From Flaveria trinervia (Eukaryota > Streptophyta > Magnoliopsida > Asterales > Asteraceae): a stretch of DNA of 64,000 nucleotides. The notes below the pieces were generated by a model, which ran no database searches, was not told the DNA's origin, and saw only the letters and a program-made list of their open reading frames with translations. This document shows, piece by piece, positions 23,637 to 34,054 of the stretch. The position numbers were made by a program, and so were the translations under genes. Numbering within the stretch: position 1 is the stretch's first letter; every line of letters starts with the position of its first letter. The stretch spans positions 41,485,727-41,549,726 of the forward strand of contig CM046453.1 in assembly GCA_025506515.1 (NCBI GenBank). Direction: 5' to 3'.

Positions 23637-24950
23637 CTTTATGATGTAGCTGGGTTCTTCAGCATGCCAAAGAAGCATCTGGTATGTAGACAGTGGAGGA
23701 TCTATGCATATGACTGGAGCATTTCTTCTTAATGACTACTCTCAGGAAAGAAGGGATTTGTTTCATTTGGTAATGATGCCAAGGGTTACATCATCGGGAA
23801 GGATATGTGTCTAATGGACAATCAGGTTTGATGATGTTAACCATGTGGAGAATCTCAAGTATAATCTACTGAGTGTCAGTCAGATGTGTGATAAAGGGCA
23901 TGTTGCACTTTTCACAAGCCAGAACTGCAGGATTCTGTCTTCCAAAGTTCTGAGGCTGATTGACAAGGTATTGGATGAACATACTCTCCTGAAGGCCACA
24001 GGATTGAAGAGTGTATGCCTTGGATTTGTCAAAGAAGATTGATTTGAAGGGTCATCCTTGCCTGTTCTCCAAAGCCTCTCCTCAGAATCTAAACTGTGGC
24101 ATAGAAGCTGGGTCATGTTAATCTCAAAAACATGAATCAGCTGATCCACATAGTTTAGTGAGAGGTCTACCAATAAAGGAGTTCCACTGTGATGAAACCT
24201 GCACTGCTTGTTTAAAAGGAAAACAACACAAAGTCTCATTCCCTCCTATTGAAGAACCTAAGTCCACTGCCTGCTTGCAGTTACTGCACATGGATCTATT
24301 TGGTCCTGTGAGAGTGATGAGCATGGCAAAGAAGAAATACTGTCTGGTAATTGTGGATGATTACTCCAGATTTGTATGGACTTTCTTCTTGCATTCAAAG
24401 GATGAGGTTGCTCAGACGATTATAAACTTTGTGTTGTATGTTGAGAAGCAGTATTCCCTATCAGTCAAGTGTATAAGGAGTGATAATGGAACTGAATTCA
24501 GAAACCATACACTTGATGATTTTTATCTATCAAAAGGAATCAAGAGGCAGTTTAGCATCCCAAGGACTCCAGAACAAAATGGAGTAGTGGAGAGAAGAAC
24601 AGGACCCTAATTGAAGCTGCAAGGTCTATGTTGGCTGACTCTGGTTTGCCATTGACCTTTTGGGCTGAAGCTGTTAACACAGCTTGCTATGTGCAGAATA
24701 GAGTATTAGTAAATCAGAGGTTGATGAAGACTCCATATGAACTTCTACATCATTTGGCTCCTCTAATTTCATTCTTCAAAGCCTTTGGGTGTCCTTGTTT
24801 CATTCTCAACACAAAGGATCAACTCCACAAATTTGATCCTAAGGTGGATGCAGGGTATTTTGTAGGTTATTCATCCACATGCAAGGCTTACAGAGTCTTC
24901 AACTGCAGAACAAAGTTAGTTGAAGAAACCTTGCATGTGAAATTCAATGA
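23637..24950 (+). pseudogene. Outer element protease and integrase (after the nested insertion)
   Basis: Protease W-Y-V-D-S-G-G-S starts at 23680 with catalytic Asp at 23689. Pre-integrase 'NLKYNLLSVSQMCDKGH' is near 23850-23900. The integrase has 'CTACLKGKQ' (24200), first Asp in 'LLHMDLFGP' (about 24290), second Asp in 'IRSDNGTEFR' (about 24480) and the Glu block 'TPEQNGVVER' (about 24570-24598). All three catalytic acids are present. One-base losses near 23740, 24010, 24090 and 24600 break the frame. The C-terminal region follows in the 24628-25320 frame. Confidence 0.93.
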
Positions 24951-25345
24951 ATCTCCTAAGGATAAAATTCCACAAAACCCTGTGGAGTTGTTTGATCTGG
25001 ACATACTGCAATATGTTCCTTATCAACCTCCAGCTGTTGCAGATCTTGTGGATAAATCATCTTCTGCAGCAAGTCTTCCACCTGGTGGTACTGAAGATGA
25101 TGATGATATCAGTACTCACCTTTTCAAGTTTAGTGACCAACTGCCTGAGTTCACTAAACTTGATGTTCCTGTAGCTTCAGCAGCTCCATCCACAACAAAT
25201 GCTGATGAGATTTCTGACTCCTCTACATCATTTGACTTGCCATCTCATACTTGGTTTCCAGAGTCTGGATCACATCTGCTGCTGCTGAACCGGCTACAAA
25301 CACTTGCACTGATCTTATAGTTACCAAGAGCTGAAGAATCACCCC

Positions 25346-26200
25346 ATGTCTCAAATCATTGGTGATATCAATGCTGGTGTCTCAACCAGAAGTCAATTGT
25401 CTAACTTCTGCTTCTATGCTCTCTTCATCAGTCAGCTAGAGCCAAAGAACTATCATGTTGCTTTGAGAGACAATGGATGGGTTGAAGCCATGCAGCTTGA
25501 GCTACTTCAGTTCAAAAAGCAGCAAGTGTGGGAACTGGTTCCTCTACCCCCAGGTAAGTGTGCAATAGGCACTAAATGGGTGTTTAGGAATAAAACTGAT
25601 GAAAATGGGCTTATTGTCAAGAACAAGGCTAGACTGGTTGTACAAGGGTTTTCACAAGAAGAAGGTATTGATTATGATGAAACCTTTGCCCCTGTAGCCA
25701 GACTAGAGGCAATTAGATTGTTCTTAGCCTATGCTGCATTCCACAATCTTAAAGTTTTTCAAATGGATGTCAAAAGTGCATTTTTATATGGTAAAATAAA
25801 AGAAGAGGTTTATGTGTGTCAACCACCAGGTTTTGAGGACAATAAACATCCTGATTGGGTGTATAAACTTGATAAGGCTCTTTATGGGTTGAAGCAAGCT
25901 CCTAGAGCCTGGTATGAAACACTTTCAAATTTTCTTCTTAAAATAATTTCACTAGAGGCTCCATGATAAAACTTTGTTTATTAAGAAAGTGGATCAGCAT
26001 AAGCTACTTGTTCAAATTTATGTTGATGATATAATTTTTGCATCCTCTGATCCCCAGTTGTGTGATGATTTTACAAGTTTAATGAAACAAAGTTTGAAAT
26101 GAGTGCAATGGGAGAATTACAGTTCTTTCTAGGCTTGCAAATCAAACAAAAGGCTGATGGAACCTTTATTCATCAGTCAAAAATACAAAAGATCTTTTGA
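25346..26200 (+). pseudogene. Outer element reverse transcriptase
   Basis: A long open stretch (25346-25966) covers the copia RT fingers and palm: 'GTKWVFRNKTDENGL', 'ARLVVQGFSQEEGIDYDETF', 'VFQMDVKSAFLYG', 'YKLDKALYGLKQAPRAWYE'. After a one-base loss near 25960 the catalytic Y-V-D-D is at 26019-26030. Sequence around the active site is intact, unlike the inner copy. Confidence 0.94.
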
Positions 26201-26960
26201 ATAAGTTTGATTTACAAAATTGTAAGCCCTGTTCTACTCCCATGTGCAACACCACACAACTGGATGCAGATCAGAAAGGTAAAGCTGTTGATGAAACACT
26301 TTACAGATGTATGATTGGTTCCTTGATGTACTTAACAGCTTCTAGACCAGATATCATGTTTGCAACTTGTGTTTGTGCTAGATTTCAGGCTGCTCCTAAA
26401 GAGTCTCATTTGATTGCAGTCAAGAGGATCTTTAGATATCTGCAAGGTACACAATCTCTAGGTCTTTGGTATTCCACTGGACACTCTGCAAATTAGTTGC
26501 TTTTTCTGATAGTGACTATGCAGGGTGTAAGTTAACCAGAAAGTCAACTTCTGGTGGATGTCAATTCCTAGGCAACTGTTTGATTTCTTGGCAGAGTAAG
26601 AAACAAACATCTGTTGCTACATCCACTGCTGAAGCAGAGTACATTGCTGCTGCAAGTTGTACATCTCAGGTACTCTGGCTTCAGAACCAATTATTGGATT
26701 ATGGCATTACAGAGACTAAGACTCCATTATTAATGGATAGTGCTTCAGCTCTGTGTATTGTCAAGAATCCAGTCCAGCACTCTAGGACCAAACATATAGA
26801 GATCAGACACCATTTTATTAGGGATTGTTTTGAAAAAGGTCTGATTGATCCAAAGTTTGTGCCTAGTGCTGATGAGCTTGCAGATATATTTACTAAGCCT
26901 TTGGATAGTTCAACTTTCCAAAACCTTGTGTTAAGGCTTGGTATGCTGCAGCTAGAATAA
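26197..26960 (+). pseudogene. Outer element end of RT and RNase H
   Basis: The first piece (26197-26496) covers 'TLYRCMIGSLMYLTASRPD' and 'HLIAVKRIFRYLQGT'. A shift near 26490 leads into RNase H (26505-26960) with catalytic residues in 'FSDSDYAG', 'AEAEYIAA' and 'DSASAL', then 'NPVQHSRTKHIEIRHHFIRD' and 'ADELADIFTKPLD'. The stop is at 26958-26960. RNase H is complete. Confidence 0.94.
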
Positions 26961-27490
26961 GTGATAACTACTGATGATCTCAGTAAACAAGTACTGATGA
27001 TCATTAGTAACATGTCACAAATATGTACTAATTCTGTTAACGAAACTGATGTAGTTATAACTACTGATGTCAGTAAAAACAGATAAGTACTGATGTCCTA
27101 TGAACACTGAACACTGAAAAAAGCTAAAAAAAGTCTGATGAGTAAGTGTTGAGGACAGTATGAAACAGCTGAAAAGCTAAGAATTGACGAAAACTACTGA
27201 TGAGAATTTTCACTTCAGTCGTTTCCACAAACTGCTGTTTCACTCTAAACAGCTGATGACAAAACCATGTCTTCAGTAGTTTCACAACTACTGATGACTA
27301 ATACCAAGTCCTCAGTTGTTTACAACAGCTGAAGACAAAACCAAGGTTTTCAGTAGTTTCACAACTACTGATGACTAAAACCAAGTCTTCAGTTGTTTTC
27401 AAACGTCTGATAGTTAAAACCAGTCTTCAGTTGTTTTCATAACAACTGATGCCAACACCAACACTTTCAGTCGTTTTCTTTTCAGCCTTT
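26961..27490 (+). repeat. Outer element: hairpin repeat array upstream of ORF3
   Basis: After the pol stop come CTGATGA-rich repeats. From about 27210 come CTTCAGTAGTT-tcac-AACTACTGATGAC hairpin units (near 27270 and 27350) alternating with CTTCAGTTGTTT...CTGAAGAC. Same composition and place as 18640-19125 in the inner copy. Non-coding. Confidence 0.85.
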
Positions 27491-27498
27491 TCTTTACC

Positions 27499-27506
27499 TA
27501 TAAATA
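27499..27506 (+). promoter_or_regulatory. Outer element: TATA box before ORF3
   Basis: TATAAATA in the context ACCTATAAATACC lies 65 bp before the ORF3 ATG at 27564. It is conserved with the inner copy although the flanking sequence has diverged by indels. Confidence 0.62.
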
Positions 27507-27563
27507 CCTGCACTTATAGCCAAACGTTTCATTAGCCGTTTTCAAACCTTCTTTCTCTCAACA

Positions 27564-30500
27564 ATGGCGACCATGAAACTCAAACCCCGACACAACTGTG
27601 TTGCCTACCTTTCGAAATCGGCCTTCTGGAACAAGTTTGACACTGCCATCGATCTTATGGTGGATTCCCCATACCGAACAGCCTTTCTTCTGAATCCTAC
27701 CATATATCCTGATTCCTTATCCCAGTTCTGGACCAACGTCTCTGTAACCACTGGTGAGAATGCGAGCCAAATCACTCTCCAGTCGTTGGTCAACCAGAAA
27801 CAGGTGCTCATCACCCCCGACATCATTCGCAAAACCCTAAATTTGCATGATGGCACCTATCCAAAAGAATACCCGAAAGGCACCACTGATATGTCTTTCA
27901 TAAATAACGGGTATGAAGGCGACTTAAGTGCTACAACCATCCTCAAGAAGCACTTCCATGATGCAAAGACTTATCTTTCATATGGTGAATGTCTGCCTTG
28001 CTTCTAAGACATCTTCTTGGGATCAGATGTCTTCCCGATGGCAACAGGTATTGTATTCTATCCTTGAACGAAAAATCTAAATTTTTCTGAGATAGTTTTC
28101 ATGGAACTAAAGGATCTGGCTCAGAAACCTGTGGCAAACAGATGGCTACTTTATCCAGGTTTCTGATGGCCATAATTTAATCAGTTAAAATCTGATGGCC
28201 TTGTTGGTCTTGGGTCCCTGCTCCAGCTGTTTTAGCTGAGGTATACTCCAGACATAACACAGACCCTACTCTCAAAGGGGCTGCCCGGATGCTAAAACCC
28301 AAGCAGAGGGAACCCACAGCCTCCACTTCCAGATCCAAAGTCCCCACCAAACCCAAATCCAAAACCCAAAAGGCTACTCAGGGAGATGAGTCCCCTGAGA
28401 TGCCCCTGTACCACAAACACAGGAATTACATACTGGTTCTAACCCCCCAGTTATGTCCAAGACTCAACCTGCTGAAGCCGCACAGGTATCCTCTCAAGGA
28501 TCCTGTTGCAACCACAATTGGGGATCCCACATACTGGAACCTATCTCACTTGAGGGGTTACCATTGAAGAGCACCTCTCACCCCGGGTGCAATCTGCTTC
28601 GGACCAATCTCCACATGCAACCGCCCCTCAAAGCCCAACACTGATTGTTGCTAAAGTGCTGAGTCAGTTGCATTCCTCACCCCCTCCCCAGAAACCACTT
28701 TACTGGGAATACCTCAACCATTGAGGGGAGGACCAAAATGCTTCTGATAACCCACAGCACAGGGGTTACAATGTTCCATCTCCAAGTGTAGAAACGGAGG
28801 TTAGAACATCTGGTGAGGCTGCCACTTCTACTGATTCAGCATATGATCAGGTTGAAGTTGGTAACATCCATAAGACCTCACCAGAGGCAACTGCCAATGA
28901 AGGACATAGTCCTGAGGCAGGAAGTCCCCAGTACCAAGAACAAGGGGCACATGCATCTACTGATCTACACTCAGAGCATGTTCATCCTGATTCATCAGGA
29001 GGTCAGGTGATTCAGCAACACTGATGATGACCTGGGCTTTTTCTATGATGTTTTAGCCCTAATACCATCCTAGAGAATGAGGTAAGCAGACTCAAAGAGC
29101 TGCTAGCCAAAATGTCTCAGGATCAAAGTCCATCTACCCCATTACCACACAGATGGCACCTTCAATTGAAGGTTCCCCAAACACTTCGCCTACACATATA
29201 ACTATGCCACCAGCCTCTGCCTTTGGCACCACCTCTCAGGGACAGAACCCCTCTGAGCATGGTTGCTATCTTTCAAAACTCCTTACCTCTCATCACTCCA
29301 ATCATTACTGAGATTGTCCATAAAGCCATAGATGAGAGGATCTCCTCAAATCTACAACCCTCATTGATGATGCTGTTCACAAATCTCTTTCTGCCTTTCA
29401 AGCCCCTGATCCCAATGCAACCAAAAAGGGGGAGACTTCCAAGTCTAAGGCAGTGAAAGAAAGAAAAGAAAAAGAGTTGATGATGAGAAAGAACCTACAA
29501 AAGAGAAGGAGGTGGAGAAAGAACTGATCTCAGAACAGCTGATCACATATAAAAGAAAGAAGAGTGCTGAGTCAAAAGCTGATGAGATAAATCCTTAGAA
29601 GATCTTGTCAAAGATGCTGATGAAGCTCACAGCAGATCCATGGATAAAATTATAGATCAGCTCTTTCGACAAGGTCATGACACAGCCACATTAGACTCTG
29701 AGATCAGAAGGCTGGAAATAGAAGAGATTCAAGCAAGATGGGCTGGTTATAGTGTGTTGGAAAGGGAAAGATTGGAGATAATGATCAGATTCATTGCCAA
29801 ATACCTTGGAAGATCATTGATAGAGATAAAGGCCTGGTCCAGAGACAGTATCTTGAGATAACCAAGAAAATCTGCTCTGCTGGAGGCTATAAGGGTTAAT
29901 TGAAGCACTGGATGAAACAGGTGCAGGGAAGAGAACTGAAATGGCAAAGCTCTCCAAAGCCAACTCACCACCAAAATGCTAAGTCAGTCTTCTCACACTC
30001 CCACTCAAACACAACCCTTATCTCTAAAATCTCCCAAATCTATCCCTAAACCAAAGCCACCCACAACTCAACCCACAAAACCAATCCCTTTACCCCAAAA
30101 ACACCTCAAACCTTACCCAGTGATGCACCCAGAAGGAGGAGAAGGGTGTTGAGGGTAGAAGAAGATGAAGAAGAGATGATGATGATGATAGTCTGCCAAT
30201 CTCTGCTGTTCTCAAACCTCAAATCACAAGTCAACAAGTGATTACTCCTGACTTGCAAATGCAGATGGTGAAGGTAAAGATTGAAGAAGCAGAACAGCAG
30301 AAACAGCACGATGAGAAGTTTCTCAAGATGGTTGATAAGGATTTCCCTCAGTCCTCATCCATTCAAGAAATGAAGAAACAGCTCTGAGGCTGTACACTCT
30401 TAGACATACTTTTCAACATCAAAAAGAAAGAGTGCGGATCTGGCCAGACCCCAGGGTAAGTTCTAGAATTCATAAGAAGAATATACCAAGTAGATATCAT

Positions 30501-30902
30501 GGCCAAGTGAAGAAGACCTTGAATGCTGCAATTACATTGGCCATGGTAGTCTCACCCTGGGAAATCATTGAAGAATTCAAGAGAGCTCACAAATCCAAGA
30601 CAACCCCTCAATCTATTCTTGAGAACAAAATGATCAAGAAGGGGTTGTTATACAAAAGACTTGAAGATCTTCAGAAGAGTGAACTCCAGTTGTTGCTTGA
30701 AGGCTCTCACCCTGATGAATTTGCTTATAGAGAGATAACAACTGTGGAGTTGAAAAATGGAAAGACAGTGAGATACCTGTCTGAGTATTATGGCCCAGAG
30801 TTCTTCTTCGAAGGAGAAGCAGAAGAACTCACCAAGGAGGAACAAGTTGTTCTCCTTGAGGCCTATGCTAGTGAGTCTTATAGACTCATTCATGGGAATT
30901 AG
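27564..30902 (+). pseudogene. Outer element ORF3 (extra ORF after pol)
   Basis: ATG at 27564. The N-terminal block is open for 147 codons ('NKFDTAIDLMVDSPYRTAFL', 'PTIYPDSLSQFWTNV', 'VLITPDIIRKTLNLHDG'). A Pro/Thr/Lys-rich linker runs from about 28200 to 29220. Then come a helical block at 29260-29400 ('ITEIVHKAIDERISS'), a Lys/Glu-rich stretch, a helical block at 29640-29860 ('LDSEIRRLEIEEIQARW', 'FIAKYLGRSLIEIKAWSRDS'), a Pro-rich tract, an acidic run near 30150, and a C-terminal block open from 30432 to the stop ('MVVSPWEIIEEFKRAHKSK', 'HPDEFAYREITTVELKNGK'). Gag-like or scaffold-like is possible. No transmembrane segment supports an envelope role. I do not know its function. Confidence 0.78.
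29423..29435 (+). other. Outer element: internal polypurine tract inside ORF3
   Basis: AAAAAGGGGGAGA, identical to 21074-21086, lies 1.68 kb before the 3' LTR, in the Lys/Gly/Glu-coding stretch between the two helical blocks. Confidence 0.6.
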
Positions 30903-31095
30903 GTTTCATGGTTGGGATAAGACTCTGTGTTCAGTTTCCCCAAACAGAGTTCCCTTCCATACTTAGCCAATCAAATGATTAGAAACCTTTTCCCGGCCTG
31001 TGCTTAACTGATTACCTCTGAAGCTGATCAAGAGGGTGTTTCTGCCAAGAATAAGTGGGATCATCAATAAGTTTAGAGGTTTTGGCTGCATTGGT

Positions 31096-31107
31096 TCAGG
31101 GGGAGTT
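31096..31107 (+). other. Outer element terminal polypurine tract
   Basis: TCAGGGGGAGTT abuts the 3' LTR TG. Confidence 0.87.
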
Positions 31108-31857
31108 TGTTGGACCAAAAGAACCAATGAGCCTGATCAGAAAAACCTCTAAGTCCCACAGACATTACAACTGCTGAAGAAGATCACAACAGCTGAAGAC
31201 ATCAGCTGATTACAAGGTCTGAAGACAAAGTCTGAAGACAAGAACTAAAACTACTACTGAAGACAAAGTCTGAAAGTAAAGTACTGAAGACAAAGTCTGA
31301 AGCTATCACTGAAGACAAAGTCTAAAGTAAGTCTGAAGAACAAGTCTGAAGAACAAAGACTGAAGACAAGACTGAAGACCAAAGTAATCAGTAGTTGTCA
31401 CAACAGCTGAAGTTATCAACTTCAGTAGTTGTGATGGTTTCCTTTCAGTACTTGTAATTTACTTTTAGTAGTTATAGTTCAGTAGTTATAGTTTCAGTAG
31501 TTTAGTTTCAGTAGTTTTATGTTTTTGTACTTAGCATTCTCTGAGATGTAATCAGTAGTTGAGAACATTCTCAGTAGTTTGCATAGTTTCAGTAGTTTGA
31601 ATAATTCTGTTAGATGTCACTATCAAGTGACATCAGCAGACGTCACATATCCTATATAAGGATGTTGACCTAATTGTAAGTGTGACATTGAGCCACCACG
31701 AAAGCATTGAATGAAATATTCCTTTTGCAGAATTCTCTCTCTATAACCGTTTACTTTTCATTGAATATCAATTGTGTTCTTGCGAATTGTCTAATTCATT
31801 GTTCGAATTCCGCTGCAATACTCTCTAATTAATCAACTTAGATCACTGATCCTAACA
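31108..31857 (+). mobile_element. Outer element 3' LTR
   Basis: 750 bp, pairs with 7789-8536 and differs by scattered substitutions and small indels. Core promoter: perfect inverted repeat 31613-31634, GACGTCAC 31639-31646, TATA box CCTATATAAG 31651-31660. Confidence 0.96.
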
Positions 31858-31862
31858 TATAG
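31858..31862. repeat. TSD TATAG, right copy
   Basis: Exact repeat of 7784-7788. Backbone integrase codons resume here. Confidence 0.97.
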
Positions 31863-32606
31863 CCATCTCATAAGGGGGCATACCTATGCTTGCCTGATAA
31901 CTATTGTTTTATATGAAACCTCAGCTAACGGTAAGTGGTCATCCATTCCCCAAAAATCAATGGCACCGGCCCAAGCATATGTTCTAGCATCTTAATCGTC
32001 TTTGTAACGACCAATCGTCTAAGGATGATAAGGTGTGCTATATGTAACCTCGTCCCATCCTCATGGAATTTCTTCCAAACTAATATGTAAACCGGGTGTC
32101 ACGATCAGACACAACGGACACCACACACCATGACAGTTACAAGCCCTTGATGAATAGATCCGCCAACCACTCGAATGATATGTCTCGCGGATCATTAGGA
32201 GTGAGCACTTTTCGTCAGACGATCACTATCAGCCATATAGCATCATACCCTCAGGGAAGAGAATACTCGGTCTAGTGAACCCCCGGGTTGCTGATAAGGG
32301 GTTCATTAGACCGAGTATCTCTCCTTGGGGTGCTACGGTCTTATTTCGTGAGACGATCAACTTCCCATACGCTTTTGAGCTCTACCTTCACTTGTAAACA
32401 GTAAGGCATTTACTCACATACTCTGCTATATCGTGCTTCATACCTGCCACCATAGTCCTCTTCATGTCTTGGTACATCTTCATGCACCAGAATGGATGGA
32501 GTACCAGTCTTATGAGCTTCACCCATAATCTTCCCACGAGAATCCCCAAACAAAGAGAGTCCAAATCCGTCCGAACCAGTTCAACACCGAGGGTGTTTTC
32601 ACCCAA
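31863..32606 (-). pseudogene. Gypsy backbone integrase
   Basis: Minus-strand translation shows the H-H-C-C end 'DMKRTMVAGMKHDIAEYVSKCL' (about 32470-32400), then pieces of the core such as D-R-L-T-K-S-A-H near 32220, the G-V-P block near 32130 and I-G-M-P-P-Y-E-M near 31890-31865. The gene continues at 7783. Between the zinc region and the core the expected 30 or so codons are replaced by a fold-back of RT sequence (32255-32326). Frameshifts and stops throughout. Confidence 0.85.
32255..32326. repeat. Fold-back made of two opposed RT fragments
   Basis: Arms 32255-32284 and 32298-32326 are about 29 bp, inverted, with few mismatches, around a 13-bp spacer. Each arm encodes the gypsy RT block G-F-I/T-R-P-S, one antisense and one sense. 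The same block in its proper place is at 33860-33887. The plus-sense arm extends to about 32350 as G-A-T-V-L-F. Confidence 0.8.
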
Positions 32607-32708
32607 CTCCGTGACTACCTCTTATTCTTTCAAAGTAAGATGATCATCTTTGAATGCCTCTCTTTAAACTCCTTGACCTATTTCATCACATCATAGGTCA
32701 TGACCAAC

Positions 32709-32999
32709 TTATAAGCCTTCACCCGAATCAGCTCGGGTCCTCCTTTCCGCTAAGGGCATCCGCCACCACGTTGGCTTTCCCAGATGGTAATGGATCTCGC
32801 AATCATAATCTTTTATGAGCTCCAACCATCGCCTCTGCCTCTGTTCAAATATTTTTTCTCGAAGAAGTACTTCAAGCTCTTGTGTCGTGAATATGGTGCA
32901 CTTCGTTCTGTATAAGTAGTGCCTCCAAATCTTTAACACAAAGACCACGGCTGCTAGCTCCAAGTCATGAGTAGGATAATTGACCTCATGAACCTTCAA
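32709..32999 (-). pseudogene. Gypsy backbone RNase H
   Basis: 'VHEVNYPTHDLELAAVVFVL' followed by 'IWRHYLY', 'RQRRWLELIKDYDCEIHYH' and 'GKP' is the RNase H domain of Ty3/gypsy Pol with its D-x-E-L-A block. The catalytic 'TDHKSL' region is changed to 'TTQELE'. Continuous with the RT to the right on the minus strand. Confidence 0.92.
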
Positions 33000-33887
33000 C
33001 TATCACGATGCATAGGCTATAACCTTTCTCTTTACGTCAACACACATCCCAACCCCCATAAAAGCATATGAAGAAACCACCAAGTCCCCCTTCCTTTAGG
33101 TAATGACAAGACGAGAGCTTGAGTCAACCTTGCCTTTTACTCCTCAAATTCCTTCTCCTGATCTTGACCCCATACAAACTTCACATCCTTGCAGGTCAAC
33201 TTAGTCAACAGAGAAGCTATCTTAGAGAAGCCTTGGATGAATCTTATGTAATAGCCCGCCAAACCCAAGAAACTACGAATCTCAAATGGCGTCTTTGGAG
33301 ACTTCCATTGCATCACCACCTCCATATTTGCCGAGTCCACCATTATCCCTCGGGATTCACCACATGAACCAAAAACTATACTTCGCGCAACTGGAACATG
33401 CACTTGGAGAACTTAGCATACAATTTCTCCTTTCTCAACGTCTCCAACACATCTCGAATGTGACCAGCATGCTCCTCCTTGCTCTTTATGTAAATCAGTA
33501 TATCATCAATGAACACGATCACTAATTTATCCAATATCGGTCGACACACTCAGTTCATTAAGTCCATAAAAGCACCTGGTGCGTTGGTTAAACCAAAATA
33601 CATAACGAGGAACTCGTAATGTCCATAATGCATGTGAAAAGCTGTTTTAGGAATATCTTGCTCCTTCACCCTTAACTGATGGTAACCAGATCGAAGGTCT
33701 ATCCTCGAGAACCAACTGGCACCTTGGAGCTAATCAAATAGATCATCAATTCTAGGTAAGGGTAGCGATTCTTCACTGTCAACTTATTCAGCTCATGGTA
33801 GTCTATACACATCCTCATGCTACCGTCTTTATTCTTCACAAATAAGACCATAGCACCCCAAGGAAAGATACTCGGTCTAATGAACCC
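33000..33887 (-). pseudogene. Gypsy backbone RT palm and thumb
   Basis: From 33887 leftwards: 'GFIRPSIFPWGAMVLFVKNK' then 'MRMCIDYHELNKLTVKNRYP'; the decayed middle; the catalytic F-I-D-D-I block at about 33517-33495; and 'EIRSFLGLAGYYIRFIQGFS' near 33250-33200. Ty3/gypsy type. Frameshifts near 33400 and 33700. The start of the RT lies beyond two insertions at 43734-43624. Confidence 0.92.
33883..33887. repeat. AACCC, left flank of the Sirevirus-like remnant
   Basis: AACCC recurs at 43624-43628. With one copy removed the gypsy RT frame reads straight through, so this behaves as a 5-bp TSD. Confidence 0.7.
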
Positions 33888-34054
33888 CCAGGTAGATAAG
33901 GAAGAAGACAGAATCAAGATGATTAACTACCTGAGTGCCACAAGCCTCTATCAGGCACATGCACTCCTTCCCTTACCTTATGACTATATTGAGTTTGATA
34001 CTTAAAACAACTTGAGCTTGAGCTAGTCAAGGAAAGAAAGACAACAAAGAAGAA

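Larger units (their letters stand above)
7789..31857 (+). mobile_element. Outer Sirevirus-like copia element (24.1 kb, host of a nested copy)
   Basis: LTRs at 7789-8536 and 31108-31857 are near-identical in length (748 and 750 bp), start TGTTGGACC and end CCTAACA. They are flanked by TATAG on both sides. Without the nested copy (11651-23632) the element is about 12 kb: LTR, primer site, gag, pol (PR-IN-RT-RH), a repeat array with TATA box, ORF3, polypurine tract, LTR. A large gag with two knuckles and an extra ORF between pol and the 3' LTR are Sirevirus traits. Coding regions carry stops and shifts. Confidence 0.95.

Noticed and set aside
27564..28007. Synaptobrevin/longin function for the ORF3 N terminus
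   Set aside because: That name comes from automated annotation as I remember it. I see no longin or SNARE motif, and the context is a retroelement.
27564..30902. Calling ORF3 an envelope gene
   Set aside because: No signal peptide, membrane segment or furin-like site is visible. Position after pol alone is not enough.
31863..33887. Assigning the gypsy backbone to a chromodomain lineage
   Set aside because: The integrase C-terminus, where a chromodomain would lie, is outside the window.
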